Shown here: positions 35,630 to 47,249 of the stretch, one piece after another
Layout of the letters: each line of letters begins with the position of its first letter
Numbering within the stretch: position 1 is the stretch's first letter
Assembly: GCA_015680685.1 (NCBI GenBank)
Contig: MNCI01027278.1
Location: forward strand, 54,478-118,477
DNA length: 64,000 bases
Direction: 5' to 3'
Source: Gnetum montanum
Taxonomy: Eukaryota; Streptophyta; Gnetopsida; Gnetales; Gnetaceae
Position numbers and translations under genes: made by a program
Notes under the pieces: model-generated
The model's database searches: none
What the model saw: the letters and a program-made list of their open reading frames with translations, nothing else
Told to the model about the DNA's origin: nothing

Positions 35630-38100
35630 ATGGATTCTTCAAGCACCGTTGCTAACACCTCTAATGTTGAGGTTCACCTCACGGTTCAAGGCATCACAGG
35701 TGTCGAACAACCACTCAACCAGGTGCTAGGGTCGCGTAGATCACTTAGGATCCAAAACTGGGGGCCTGAGGGTTTGGCCCAACAATATGAGCAATACAAC
35801 TTCCTCTATACTAAGGTGCAGGTAAATCTACCCTTAGATATGCAAGAGCTCGAAGAGAAGCGTAGCTTTGAGTTCACCTATTGCAATGGTAAGGAATTTA
35901 TTTCAATTCCCAGTGTTTCTATCTCTCTAATGCAAAACATCAATGGCTTATACATCAGCTAATCCAGGCAACTAGGTCTAGGGAGATGTAGGATACAACG
36001 TTCCACCACGATGAAGCTTTCTAGGATGGGCAAGAGGAATTGGATTCCCAATCCGAGAGTGGAGGTTAGGTTAACCCTACCACCATCCTTCCTACCTCAT
36101 CTTTCTGGACAAGCCCACTTTTCACTGCTCCTCCTTTTATGATCACAACTGCATCACTACAATCCACAATTCTGCCAGCAATGGGTAGCCATACCATTCC
36201 TTCTAAGCATCAACACACCCACACCCTTATCTCAACCCCGGTCACTACTCCTCTGATGAATTTTAACCAATCCTTTTTTTCTTCGCAACATACGCCAATT
36301 ACGGCTACCCTAACACACATTCACATAATACCTACCTCACAATTGCGTGTAGCTTTTACCTCTATTCTTGCATTTACACCTGTTCCACAACCAGCCGTCG
36401 GCCCATGCCCATCCATGTGGTGGACCCCATTTACTTATCCTCTTGCTATGCTACCATCATAGATGTCTCATTATGCTGGCCATCAGACCTACCAAGCCTC
36501 ATAGACGGTACATCCCAGTGCAGGACTATCATCTATTCCACCGACAGCATAAGCAATCCATCCCTTAGCACAATCTATAGCTACTGCTGCAATAGCACCA
36601 CCTGTTGGGTAGTGGACAACACCAACAGCATAGTTCACAGGGGCCACCCCAATGGCACCATCAATTGGTCACATTGCCACCCCAACTACTCCACAAATGG
36701 GAGCTTCCCAAGCAGTTCCCCAAACATCTACATCATCTTCAGGTCTAGACCAAGCATTCCAACTTATCCAGAACCATAATAAGAAAATAAAATGGCTCAA
36801 GGCTATCGGGTCTGACATGGTGCAAGTCATGGACTTCTACCAAGACGATCCCATCAACCCGATAGTCCCTGCACTAACGTTACCCCTAGGGATGTCACTC
36901 CCACATTTCACGAAGTACAATGGGGAGCGGGACCCCAATGCACATCTTGTTACATTTAGGTCTGAATCCCTTCTTCTACAACAATGTTCGCACATGATCA
37001 TCCATGTCTTTGTTATGTCTCTGACCGGAAAAGCCTTAGACTAGAACTGTGCATTACCACGCTCCTCCATAGCAATCCTAGAGGAGCTTTTGACCCAGTT
37101 CATGACATGTTTCAAATATAACTTGAAACCGAAAATCATGCTAGATCAATTGATGAGCGTGAAACAAGATCCGCTAGAGTTAGTCCAGAAGTTCATCCAC
37201 CACTAAAGTGCAACCCTTAATGAAATCTACAAGCCTATCATGGAGGCCCACTTGCTGGCCATATTTAAGGATGCAGTAAATGAGTTTATTAAGTCTAAGC
37301 TATACTCTCTTGCTTCGCGCACTCTCAGTTAAGTGTTCACCTAGACTAAGAGCATATAGGATGCGGCCGAGGCAAGCAAAGACCTAGCCTACGTTGCATG
37401 CAAGAATACCTTTATAAAGAAGGATAAGGGTAAGGCTACAACACCCACATTTGCTGCTATGGCAAATGAGGCCAAACCCAAACCTAACAACAACAATAAC
37501 AAGAACAATAAGAAACCAGCAACACCTGCTGCTAACCCTGCGCCCAAATAGGGCAATGCATTGCAACCCTCTACATTCGCACCTGAGACATCTACACCAC
37601 CCAAATTGAACTTTCAGCGCAAAGATCGCTCGAAGTATACCCCACTACCTATCAAGCTTTCAGATCTCCTGAAGCAACTACTAGCAATGGGGTATATCCA
37701 ACACAAGCAAATGTCAGAAGAGGAAGCAAAGAGACATCAGCGATACTGCGAGCTCCTCAAAAACCCCTCTTTGGCTTTCCCAATGAGCCCAAAATTCTTA
37801 AGGGATTCAAGCTAGAATGGTTTTGTGACTACCATCAACAGTGTGAGACAAAAAAAATTATTGTATGGAATTGAAAGACGATATCCAAAGGATGATCAAT
37901 CAAGGGAAACTAGTGCTAGACAAAAGCAATCAAGTACGTCCTGAGAATCAATCTCTGCACTTCTACACTGATCCTCTCAATGCCAACAACTTCAGTTACA
38001 TCATCAATACCATCGGCATTGACAATAATACTAAACCTTCCCAGTAGCTGTTTGTAGTTCGTGTGCCTCAATGCAGTGCATTGACACCATCGGCAGCTAA
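35630..38100 (+). pseudogene. Element B gag
   Basis: ATG 35630 opens MDSSSTVANTSNVEV; the RRSLRIQ...QYEQYNFLYTKVQVNL region matches element E. Frame changes follow through a Ser/Thr/Pro-rich segment (36060-36750). The gag core is clear at about 36780-37330: LPHFTKYNGERDPNAHLVTF, SLTGKALD, LLTQFMTCFKYNL, QDPLELVQKFIHH, with stops. Lys/Asn-rich nucleocapsid-like sequence follows (37380-37550), then a LLKQLLAMGYIQHKQ block and the linker ELKDDIQRMINQGKLVL (37865-37915) typical of Tat Gag-Pol. Confidence 0.8.
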
Positions 38101-38577
38101 TCAAAGTCCGTAGCAATCTTTTGTTCTGAGAGTCCCTCCCCGCATATCCACCCTCGTACCACCTGTTAACAAAACCACACCACCACCGTGTACTCTACCA
38201 CCATTAGCACCATATGTTATTAGGGGGCCAAGACGCACAATAGCCCCCACCCCGCATAAGACAGCCTCACAACCTTCTCATCCTAAAAAACGAGAAGTGC
38301 GCTTTGCAAGTGAGATGTCAAGGGAAAGTATTGCCCCAAGTAATTGTAAGCCTGCATCCTCACCCCCTTCATCTACACCCTCATCACCCAAAAGGAATGT
38401 TGCTACACCTACACAGTCCTTGCCACCTCATCCAAATAGGCCTGAAACTCTCCCTCCTCAGGAAATTCATCTTCTAGGATGAATGGAAGAGGAGAAAGGT
38501 AGTAAACCGGAAAGTCACCAAGACCTTTTGAGTTCCTTCACCCAAGTCAAGCAAGCTCTAAAACAGAAAAAACTACA

Positions 38578-38981
38578 TTGAGCCTGTATAACCTAATTAT
38601 GACATCTACAGCACACCATGGGGCTTTGGTCCGCATGTTAACGGCAATCCCGATTGATGAGAACATGCCAACAGAAGAGAAGGCGATCCATTTGATCATG
38701 CTTCCTTTTGTGCCTGCAAAGGCAAAGCCATTCCAATTGAATTTCTGTGATAATTCCATTAGGGAAGACCCTGAAAAGGGTCAAGTGACTACAACACCTC
38801 TCTTCATCACAATCTGGGTTGGCCAACACAAGGTCCAAAGGGTGCATGTTGATGATGGAGCTGCCAAAAATGTCCTCCCTTTCCCTATTGTGGACAAGCT
38901 AGGTTTGTTCAACCAGATCAGGCCCACAACAACATCATGCTTAAAGTCATTAAATGGGGCACGAGTCATGATAAAGGGCAC
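38578..38981 (+). pseudogene. Element B protease, N-terminal part
   Basis: Reads YNLIMTSTAHHGALVRMLTA (gag-protease junction type), then VPAKAKPFQLNF, then the active site region VHVDDGAAKNVLPFPIVDKL at about 38842-38901, where D-D-G-A replaces the more usual D-(S/G)-G-(S/A). The frame is open up to GGCAC (38977-38981), where solo LTR F is inserted. Confidence 0.75.
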
Positions 38982-40650
38982 TGAAACACCACAAAAAATT
39001 TTGGCTAACACTGGAAGACAGAAATTAAGCTAAGTCATGTTGGTCCTTAGCATGACCAAGCTTGAAAGCCTAAAAATAGCATCAAAAAAAGTCAAAGAAA
39101 GCAAGTGAAAGTTCCCTGGGACCCACAGAAGACTGCGATGACATCTGGCATCAAACTTGGAAAATTTTGAGCTCAAAATACTTGGTTTTCACTAAGTATG
39201 CATCCTGTACGCTGGCCTACACATGCCCAGCGTAAGGCCTAGCGTACAGCAACTTTCGGGGCTCAAAAACTCATCAGAACATGCTAAAGTGCAGTGTCCA
39301 GACCCCCCAAGACCTTCCCCAAGGTCCCCAAAAGTTTTCAGGCACTTGAAAATCAAATTTCAGGCTTCAAATAAGGGTCGTTCATTCCTCTACGCCCAGC
39401 GTATACGCCTAGAGTAAGCCCAGCGTAGAGAGAATTTTGGGCCCTAGAAATGGGTCAAAACGTGCTAGAAATGAGCGTCTGGACCACCCAGGACCTTCCC
39501 CAAGGTCCCCAGCAGGTCTCAGGTACTTGAAAATCAAATTTTAGGCTCCAAATGATGGTCGTTCATTCCTCTACGTCCAACGTATACGCCCGGTGTAAGC
39601 CCAGCGTAGAGAGACTTTCGGGCCCCAGAAATGAGTCAAAACGTGCCAGAATCGAGCATCCAGACCCCCCAGGACCTTCCCTAGGGTTTCTAGCAGCTCT
39701 TGGGCACCCAAAAATCAATTTTTGACCTTAAAATGAAGCATTTTCATGTGTATACGCTGGGCACATTTTTGGCTTACGCTGGCATGCTATACGCTTACGC
39801 TGGCATCCTCTACGCTCAGCATCCATCAGCGTAGACGCCCAGCGTAGACGCCAGCATCCATCAGCGTAGATGCCCAGTGTAGAGGCAAGCATCCATCAGT
39901 GTATACGCCTAGCGTATACACCAGCGTCCATCCAAGTCCACACGCCCAGCAAGTCCAGCGTATACGCTGGCCTGATGTAGCGTATACACCCAACGTATAC
40001 AATGTTTCTAAATTGTAAGCACCTGGTCGATACGCCACGTGTCTCCCAACCTGATTTTCCCAGCAAAAACCCACCTATAAAAAGCTCATTTTTTTGCATT
40101 TTCAGAGGTGGAAAAAATTTACCGGAGCAGACACAAGAGGCATTTACGTTGTAGATCAGAGCTCAAAAACCCTCTTACGCTGGAGAGACCTATACGCCGT
40201 ACACACAGTCTCTACGCTCCGCCTACCTTGCGAACTAGCCGAGTCATCCCTACACACGCCGGGGCCTTTCGTCCGCCTTGTGTCAAAGCCACAACTGCGT
40301 TTGGACCGGTGCACTTTGTAATCAATTCTCAATACAAAACAGTTTAGATTTTGCTCAGATTTATTGCAGTTTTCTTCGTTTTTTTTTCAGTTTACATTTA
40401 CAGGCTCATTTACATTATCATGCTTGTTTACGGTTTACATTTAATGTGCATTGTCTACATATAACCCAAAGTTTTGTAGCGGAAAACGTTGGGGAATTCC
40501 TTGTTTGATCCACGTGCAAACCATTCAAGGCACTCTGTCTTCGTCCGTTCCAGCTTGCCCTCAAGCGGAGGCAGGGTCGACTGTGCTTGTCCGTAGATCT
40601 TTCGGTGCTCGTAACGTTCCAGCCTTGCACCGACGATTTCAGTCGGTATA
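38982..40650 (+). mobile_element. Solo LTR F, nested in element B protease
   Basis: Begins TGAAACACCACAAAAAATTTTGG, ends TTTCAGTCGGTATA. GGCAC flanks it at 38977-38981 and 40651-40655. Removing F and one GGCAC joins the two protease halves in frame. TATAAAAA is at 40076-40083. The centre has three near-repeats of about 180 bases (around 39240, 39420 and 39600, each with ACCTTCCCCAAGGTCCCC-like text) and many GCGTATACGCCCAGCGTA motifs (39720-40000). Same family as the LTR of E. Confidence 0.92.
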
Positions 40651-40655
40651 GGCAC

Positions 40656-41095
40656 AGTCCATATTGACTTCGTGGCAGGGGATCAATTCCCCACAAATGC
40701 AACATTTATTGTGGTTGAAGAGATGCCCGAGTTTAACCTGATCTTCGAGAGGTCATGGTTAGCACAACTTAGGGTTGTCTCTTCGCCCATTCATCAGGAG
40801 ATCCATCTACCCTATGCAAACAGGGAGGTGGTGATCCATGGCAACAAAGTAGTGACACAAGCCATCAATAACATAGACATGGAATAGGGCTTAAAGGTCA
40901 TAACCTTTCAGAATGAAGTGCCTGTCTCCGTAGACACTAACCACCTAGCAATAGACCCGACTTAGCAAGCCAGTTCAGAAGATAAAAATGTGTGGACTAA
41001 GTTACCCTTCCAAGAGGAGGACAATGATATGGACGAAGGTCATGGCAATGTGCCTCAGCACTACGCCTCATCCAATCCACGATGGGTCAAGAAGT
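40656..41095 (+). pseudogene. Element B protease, C-terminal part
   Basis: Continues the protease frame after F: VHIDFVAGDQFPTNATFIVVEE, then FNLIFERSWLAQLRVVSSP and HQEIHLPYANREVVIHGN. This is the strand equivalent to the N.LLGR.WL motif of gypsy proteases. Stops at 40885-40887 and 40963-40965 follow in a low-similarity tail ending near NPRWVKK (41093). Confidence 0.75.
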
Positions 41096-41242
41096 AGTTA
41101 CACATAGCGTAGCAACTGCACTACTTTTAGCCCAGTTGGCATCTTTGTACATTTATCACCTCTTTTTTTTGCACCCATCCATCTACGCTAGGCACCAATT
41201 AGCTTTCCTCTAAATCATTAGCGTATCGCTTCGTTACCATCT

Positions 41243-41480
41243 CATGGCCCGAAATGGCCTAAAACTATGCTACTACATAGGGGCCTGAAATGGCCTAAAA
41301 CAAATGATGGCCCAAAATAGCCTAAAACTAGTGATGGCCCGAAATGACCTAAAACTAGCGAGGGCCCGAGATGGCCTAAAACTATGCTACCATGTGATGG
41401 CCCTCAATGGCCTAAAATTAACAATGGCCCGAAACGGCCTGAAACTAGCAACGGCCCGAAATGGCCTAGAACTAAAACAT
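41243..41480 (+). repeat. Array 1 in element B (about 27-base unit)
   Basis: About nine copies of GATGGCCCGAAATGGCCTAAAACTAG-like units with occasional CTATGCTAC inserts. The core ATGGCCTAAAACTAG recurs in altered form in arrays 2 and 3. Confidence 0.85.
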
Positions 41481-42372
41481 AAAAATGAAAGTTTAACATA
41501 AAATTAACCACATAGACAATGCATAAGCCAACATAAAATCAATGCTTTTTCAAAAATACTTCTTTTCCATTCAAAATTTTTTCCACTTCAATAATGTTTT
41601 CGATAGTTTCGCATAAAATTCAAAAATTTATAAAAAAAAACTCATGTTGTCATGGGTCATCTTCACCTACATCATCTTTGCCCGCATCGTTTTCCCCTAC
41701 ATCATCCCCTTTTGCACTATCTGCCTCTTCATTTCCTCCTTTTTCCTCATTGTTTTTGCCCTCTATGGGCCCTGCATCCTTATCTGGAACCTACATGGTA
41801 AAGTGAAGTAGTCAGTTAGGGCCACACATGAAAGCTAAGATAGCGTTTGAGCATTTACATAGCAGAATGTGACTAACCCAAGATGGTCCTAAGTCTATTT
41901 CGAAAGGTATACGATCCAAATGAAGCTCGAGGTGGTGCCAGACCTCTTCCTCCATGATATTGGCCTAGTTCTTGTCTCTTGGTTTAGTGTCTGTGGAAAA
42001 CTTCTCCTTCTCGGTAGCTGTCCATCTCGACAATCCCAAGGAAAAGGAGGTGGTAGCAGTCACACCTGTGGGAAGGTCCACTTCCCGTTTAGGCAATTCA
42101 GTGACTATTACCTACTCCATGAACTTGTTGTAAGCTTCATAAGTGTCAATGGCATTCACGAATGCTTCATAGATAAATGCCTTCACTAAAGCATCCCTGT
42201 ATAGTTTGTGGTTGGTGGAACATTCTAGTTTATACATGTGTTTATGGTTTTTCTGGGATTGCCCCCACTCGTAAACTCTAGCGCTATAATATTTCCAGTC
42301 TTGGTTATTCTAAGCCAACAAGTCCATCTGCATCTGTTGTTCCATTATTTCTCAAGTGGCTTCATTGTTGTG

Positions 42373-45300
42373 TCACACGACTGTCCAATATCTAGCATAA
42401 TCTATTATCATCGTGCGCCAATTGTTGTCATTTCTATCATGGGTTATGAGAAACTCGTTCCTGGATTTGAGGTCTCCCACCTTGGCACTTAGTTTGACCT
42501 TCTCTTTCTTAGCCCTTTGGACCCATTTCCACAAGTCCTTGTTGAAGTGCCTACACTCCCACAAGGAGCATGTTGAGTGCAAAGCACATTTACTAGCCTC
42601 GTTGTATATGCGACGAGGCACCTCGGCCACTTTGGGCGAGTATGTAGGCACAACACTAACTTTCAACGCATGTTTTAGGTCCCATTTGAGTCTAGAGGCT
42701 AAAAACATCCAAATAATGCATTACTCACATTAGCATAGCAAGGTTAGCAGCTCAAGACATGTAGTATAGCAACCTAAAAGAGCTTAGCATAGCTACTTTA
42801 CTTACCCACTTTGGGGGCGACCTGTTTGAGATGGCTGACCATGTCATCGATGACCCCCTGCATGAATGTAAATTTATCAGAAGTCTCAACCGATAGTTCT
42901 AAGTAAGTCAAGATAGGTTCTGCAGTATCGACATTGGTGTCTATCATGCAACCAAATGCATTAGTAGTGACCAAGGTGGGCTGCAATAAAGATGAGAGTA
43001 ATGTAAACGACAATGTATGTTGTCAAAATCACCAGCATCTAATTGCAACTCCCCTTCATCCTGACTCAAAATTATGGTAGCACCTTTGGCACTTGTTCGC
43101 TCCCCTGATGCTGGACTGTGTTCAACAGAAGGACCTCTGGCAGAAATCCCCTTACGATTGATGCGAGCTTCCTCTTTATTAGTTGATGTCTTTCTTTTCA
43201 AGGCAGTAGCATCCTCTTCATCCATAGGAGACTCTTTTGTGCCTCCAAAAATGTCCTCCTCATCAGTAGGAGGATTCTCCCTAATAACAAGAGCCCCTTA
43301 CTTAGTGATAGGATCTCCTTTCCTCTTGACTAGGGCCCTTTCCTCTATGATTAGGCCCCCCACGTCTTTATTTGCCACCCCCATCTTTGGAGCTGACACC
43401 TCTTCTTCATCGTCTTCTTCTTCTTCTTCTTCCTCTAGCAGCAAAAAAAAAGCAACATATTTTCGTTTAGCTTAAACCAAGTTAGTGTAAAGTAGGTGCT
43501 ATGCTATGTTACGTTATTTAGCGTAGCATAATGTAGCAGGCATTAACAAAAGAGGCAAAGAAATTAACATAAGAATTTACTGATAGCAGGTTGCATCCTG
43601 TGTACCTTAAATCGTAGTGTCTACCCTTCCTCTTCTTTTGTACAGAGGGTCTCCTTAGTCGAAGAAGGCCTCCTTCACTAAAACATAGTAGTCACTATCT
43701 CAACGATGAGGCATTTCCCCTATGATATGCTACCAATAACGGTAGGGGGCGCCCCTTCCATGCTATCCTTGCCACGAAAGTTATGGGCCACTCAATCCGT
43801 AGTCATCATAGAGAACGACTCCCCAATAGCTTCTAGGGGATCTTGGGCTCAGGTGCTTCGGAAGACTTGGTAGATCCATGGTCTGGATATTTGGGTGTGA
43901 TCTCACATAACCCAGACTCCATTCTCATGGACTACCAAAAACTCTGTGAAATGCTGCAAATAGGCTATGAAGAAGGTGTAGTGTACATTGAAGCAAGACT
44001 CCTACTTCTTATGAAGCGCAACCACTTTAGTCTACAATCCTTTACAGATGTCCAGCCTAGTTGTAGAGGGTGTCCTCTTCCATAACCTCCTGCATTATCC
44101 AAGCTTGTTCAATCTCCATGATCTTTCCTTGGGAAAGCAGCTGGGGGAAAGCACAAGCACAGAAGATGGGATAAACCTCTCTGGCGGCGATCAGCTTGAA
44201 TTTCTCCATGGAGATCCCCTTTTGCTCCTTTGCAACCCCTAGCCATTCCTTGATATCCTTCCTCTAACAGTTCAACTCTCTCTTGGTCCTTGAACCTATA
44301 GGGATGCTGTCAACAGGGACACCGAAAAGGTCTGCAAATAGCTAGTCATTAATCTCAAGGACCACCCGCACACCGTGTACACGTGTGTAGATGCGGTCTG
44401 CGTTTTCGGAGAAGGACTCCACTAGGATGAGAATCTCAATGGCAAAGACACTTGGGTTCGAGACCAGGAACAAATCCATGAGCCCAGCATCTTGAAGATG
44501 CCTGGTCAGGGATTCTGAGACCATGCTGCATATCCAGCATTGGCTCTCATCCACTTCCCCATACTTGAAGAAGACATTAGCCTCTTGGCTCCTAGAGGTA
44601 ATCACCATCACCTCCTGGGACTTTTTCACCCCTATAGCCATTAGCATAGTTAGGAGTAATGACACTCAGACATGTAGCAATTCATTATTTAGCTTAACAA
44701 GTTTGAACGGTGATGGGAATGATGGAAGACAAATCAAGACATCTTCAATGAAGATTAGCTTAAAGGGTGTCCATCCCTCATCCAACCAACTAGACTTCTT
44801 GCATCTATTGTAGAATCTGGGATACCAAGTTCGGTAGGCTTTGTACTCACCCCCACATTGACCTATCACACCTACGTGTATATTCTCAGCAGAGGAAAAC
44901 TCAGCAGCTCCATCTATGCTAACGTCAATGCATATGTATTGTCGTGAAGCCCCTCCTTATTGATAAAAACCTGGTAACAGAAATACACTATTAACATTTG
45001 GCTACCATAGAAAATATTGCATAACATAGTGGAACGTAGCTACAAAACTCACCCGTCGGCACAGTAAACAGTTCCTAGTGGGTTTTGAAAGCATGTTCCC
45101 ATGTGACGTGAGATAAACAAGGTATTGTAGAGATTGTAGTAATTATACTCGGGCATATCCCAGATCTAGGTCAAATGCCTCAAATTTCTAGGACATTGAC
45201 TAGATCCTTCTCCCTACCTGCTGTTGATTTCTCCATTTGTCAAAAATCTCAAAATACACTTATTTTTCCTAGGAATCAAGGTTTTTGTTATGGCGGCCGC

Positions 45301-46148
45301 TACCTCCTCCACTAGGTGTGACCAAATGATCACGTTGAAGTGTTGGAGAAGAAATTGTAGAAACTCCAGGGCTCCTTCTCAAAACTAGACCACTTGTCAT
45401 CCCACATGCGTATGGAGTGGAGGAACATTGGCCACTGGTTCGCTGATGCAGCACAGGACCCTTACGATTTTGAGGACAATCAAAATCGACCTTAGCGCTA
45501 TCCTACACAACACAATAGCAAATGTTAGCATCATGTCCGAGTGGAATTTACATCTAGCGTAGCAAGGCCAGCATTTTAGCATATAGCATAGCATGATTCC
45601 CTTTAGGCATATAGCATAGTGAAAAACATGAAGGCAATAGCTTAGCGTAGCAATGAAGTGATTAGCTCTAATAAAGCGATTAACATTACACTACGACAGA
45701 ACATGTATTACACTGTCACATCACACATGGCCAAACCCTCCCAAGGGTCCTACGCTATGTTATCTACATGCCAACGCCTCAAATCATCCGAACGTCTACA
45801 GTAATGACAGCCGCAATGATGGCGGTCCACACGATCTTGCATGCAACCTTAGCATAACGTATGTACATTTGTCGTGGTTGAAATGGCAGCAGCGATAGTG
45901 TAAGGGCTAAAACAATGACAACATGATGACAGAAAATACACGAATAGCTAAACAAAAACCTAGGAGCAAAACAAGAAAAACAAAAATGAATAACAGAGAC
46001 AAAAAAATAGAGGAAGCACAGTGGCCTACCGAGTCAACGACGTCTCCTCATGCACCGCGATGTGCGCCTACGTCACACGCCCTAGGGTTTCCTTTACTTC
46101 TTCAACCTTGGAAAGTGCCAGGTGTTTGTGCTCTTTCTTGGGAGCCAT
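42373..46148 (-). pseudogene. Antisense ORF region of element B (putative plant transposon protein-like)
   Basis: Minus strand. A plausible start is MAPKKEHKHLALSKVEEVKE at 46148 with a donor near 46028. A second coding block lies at about 45501-45269 (acceptor GTGTTGTGTAG), with MWDDKWSSFEKEPWSFYNFF readable in one frame. The main block (44869 to about 44060) stays in one frame for some 270 codons with four stops: GGEYKAYRTWYPRFYNRCKK, EVDESQCWICSMVSESLTRH, RIYTRVHGVRVVLEIND, LFADLFGVPVDSIPIGS, GISMEKFKLIAAREVYPIF. The V.VHGV.V...IN..F..LFGVP wording resembles the antisense genes of Tat elements (plant transposon protein domain). 43225-42373 adds a charged C-terminal part (KEEARINRKG; WVQRAKKEKVKLSAKVGDLK). 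Exon joining is inferred. Function unknown. Confidence 0.55.
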
Positions 46149-46469
46149 TGTTTCACTTGTCGATTCTCTCTTCGTTGGTACATTAAATTGCCCTACTCTC
46201 TGTTGGCAAAAATCGCTCTGTGCTCCAAATGTGGGCTCTACGCTATTACGGTAAAAATGATGAGTTTACCAAGGGTTAATCCCTATTTATAGCCACAATG
46301 GTGAAAAGGAAACTTGTCATTCTCTCTCTTCATTTAATGCAGAGTATTTTGTGCAGCGTAGCATGCTCGCCACGACATCATAGCACTGTTTGCATTCACA
46401 CCAGTGGGCCTGGGCAAAGAGCTTTGACATGCTTCAAACTAACTATTTACCTTTACGAAAAAAATATCT

Positions 46470-46960
46470 TGCATTTTCCATGGTCTGAAAAGACCTTAAA
46501 CTAGCAACCCTAACACATAGTTTCAATCTAGTTAATGGTCCGCAAAGATCTTAAACTAGCTATCTTGACCTTCTACACATTGGCAGTTTGTAATGACGTT
46601 AAACTAGCAATTTTTCATTTTAACATTAGTAGTTTTTTGTTCTTTATCTTAGCAGTTCTACATGTCTACATCTAGGTGGTCCGAAATGACCTTAAACTAG
46701 TACTCTAACCAGTTGGCAGTCCGCAATGACATTAAACTAGCAGTTTTGCACCATTACATCAATAATTTTGCATTTTTACATTAGCAACATTCCATTCTTT
46801 ATATTATCAATTTTGCATTTTTCTATCCAAGCAGTCTGCAATGATGCTCAACTAGCAGTTTTGTATTATTACATCGACAGTTTTACACTTTTAAATTAGC
46901 AATTTTATGTATCTACATCTTAACAGTCCACCACGACTTTAAACTGGCAAATTTTATGAC
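46470..46960 (+). repeat. Array 2 in element B
   Basis: Irregular repeats of GGTCCGCAATGACCTTAAACTAGCA separated by T-rich spacers (TTTTGCATTTTTACATTAGCA). It lies just upstream of the reverse transcriptase region. Confidence 0.8.
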
Positions 46961-47249
46961 TCTACATCATACTTTATACTTACGTCTATTGTTGGCATTT
47001 AGTTGCTATTTTGCAAGTTTTCACCATGCATAATTGTTACAAACAGGTACCTCTTAATCAAAATTTCATCTCATTTTGGTAGGTTGAGCGAGAATGGAAC
47101 TCCATCGTGATCTCTCTTCACCGTTAGCTTTAGCAGGTCCACATGGCAAACTTGCAAGACAACTGAACCCAGAACTAATAGACTGGGAATCATACACAGT
47201 TAACACCATAGCATTCTTAGGAACACCCCCAGACTGGCCTGAGCATCTG

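Noticed and set aside
43408-43446. Poly-Ser coding run as a functional low-complexity domain
   Set aside because: It is a CTT/TCT microsatellite read on the plus strand. On the minus strand it gives an acidic Glu run in the antisense ORF region, which is the likelier coding sense.
44523-44813. Plus-strand ORF of 96 codons in element B
   Set aside because: It overlaps the longer minus-strand frame with recognisable protein-like composition and has no similarity of its own.
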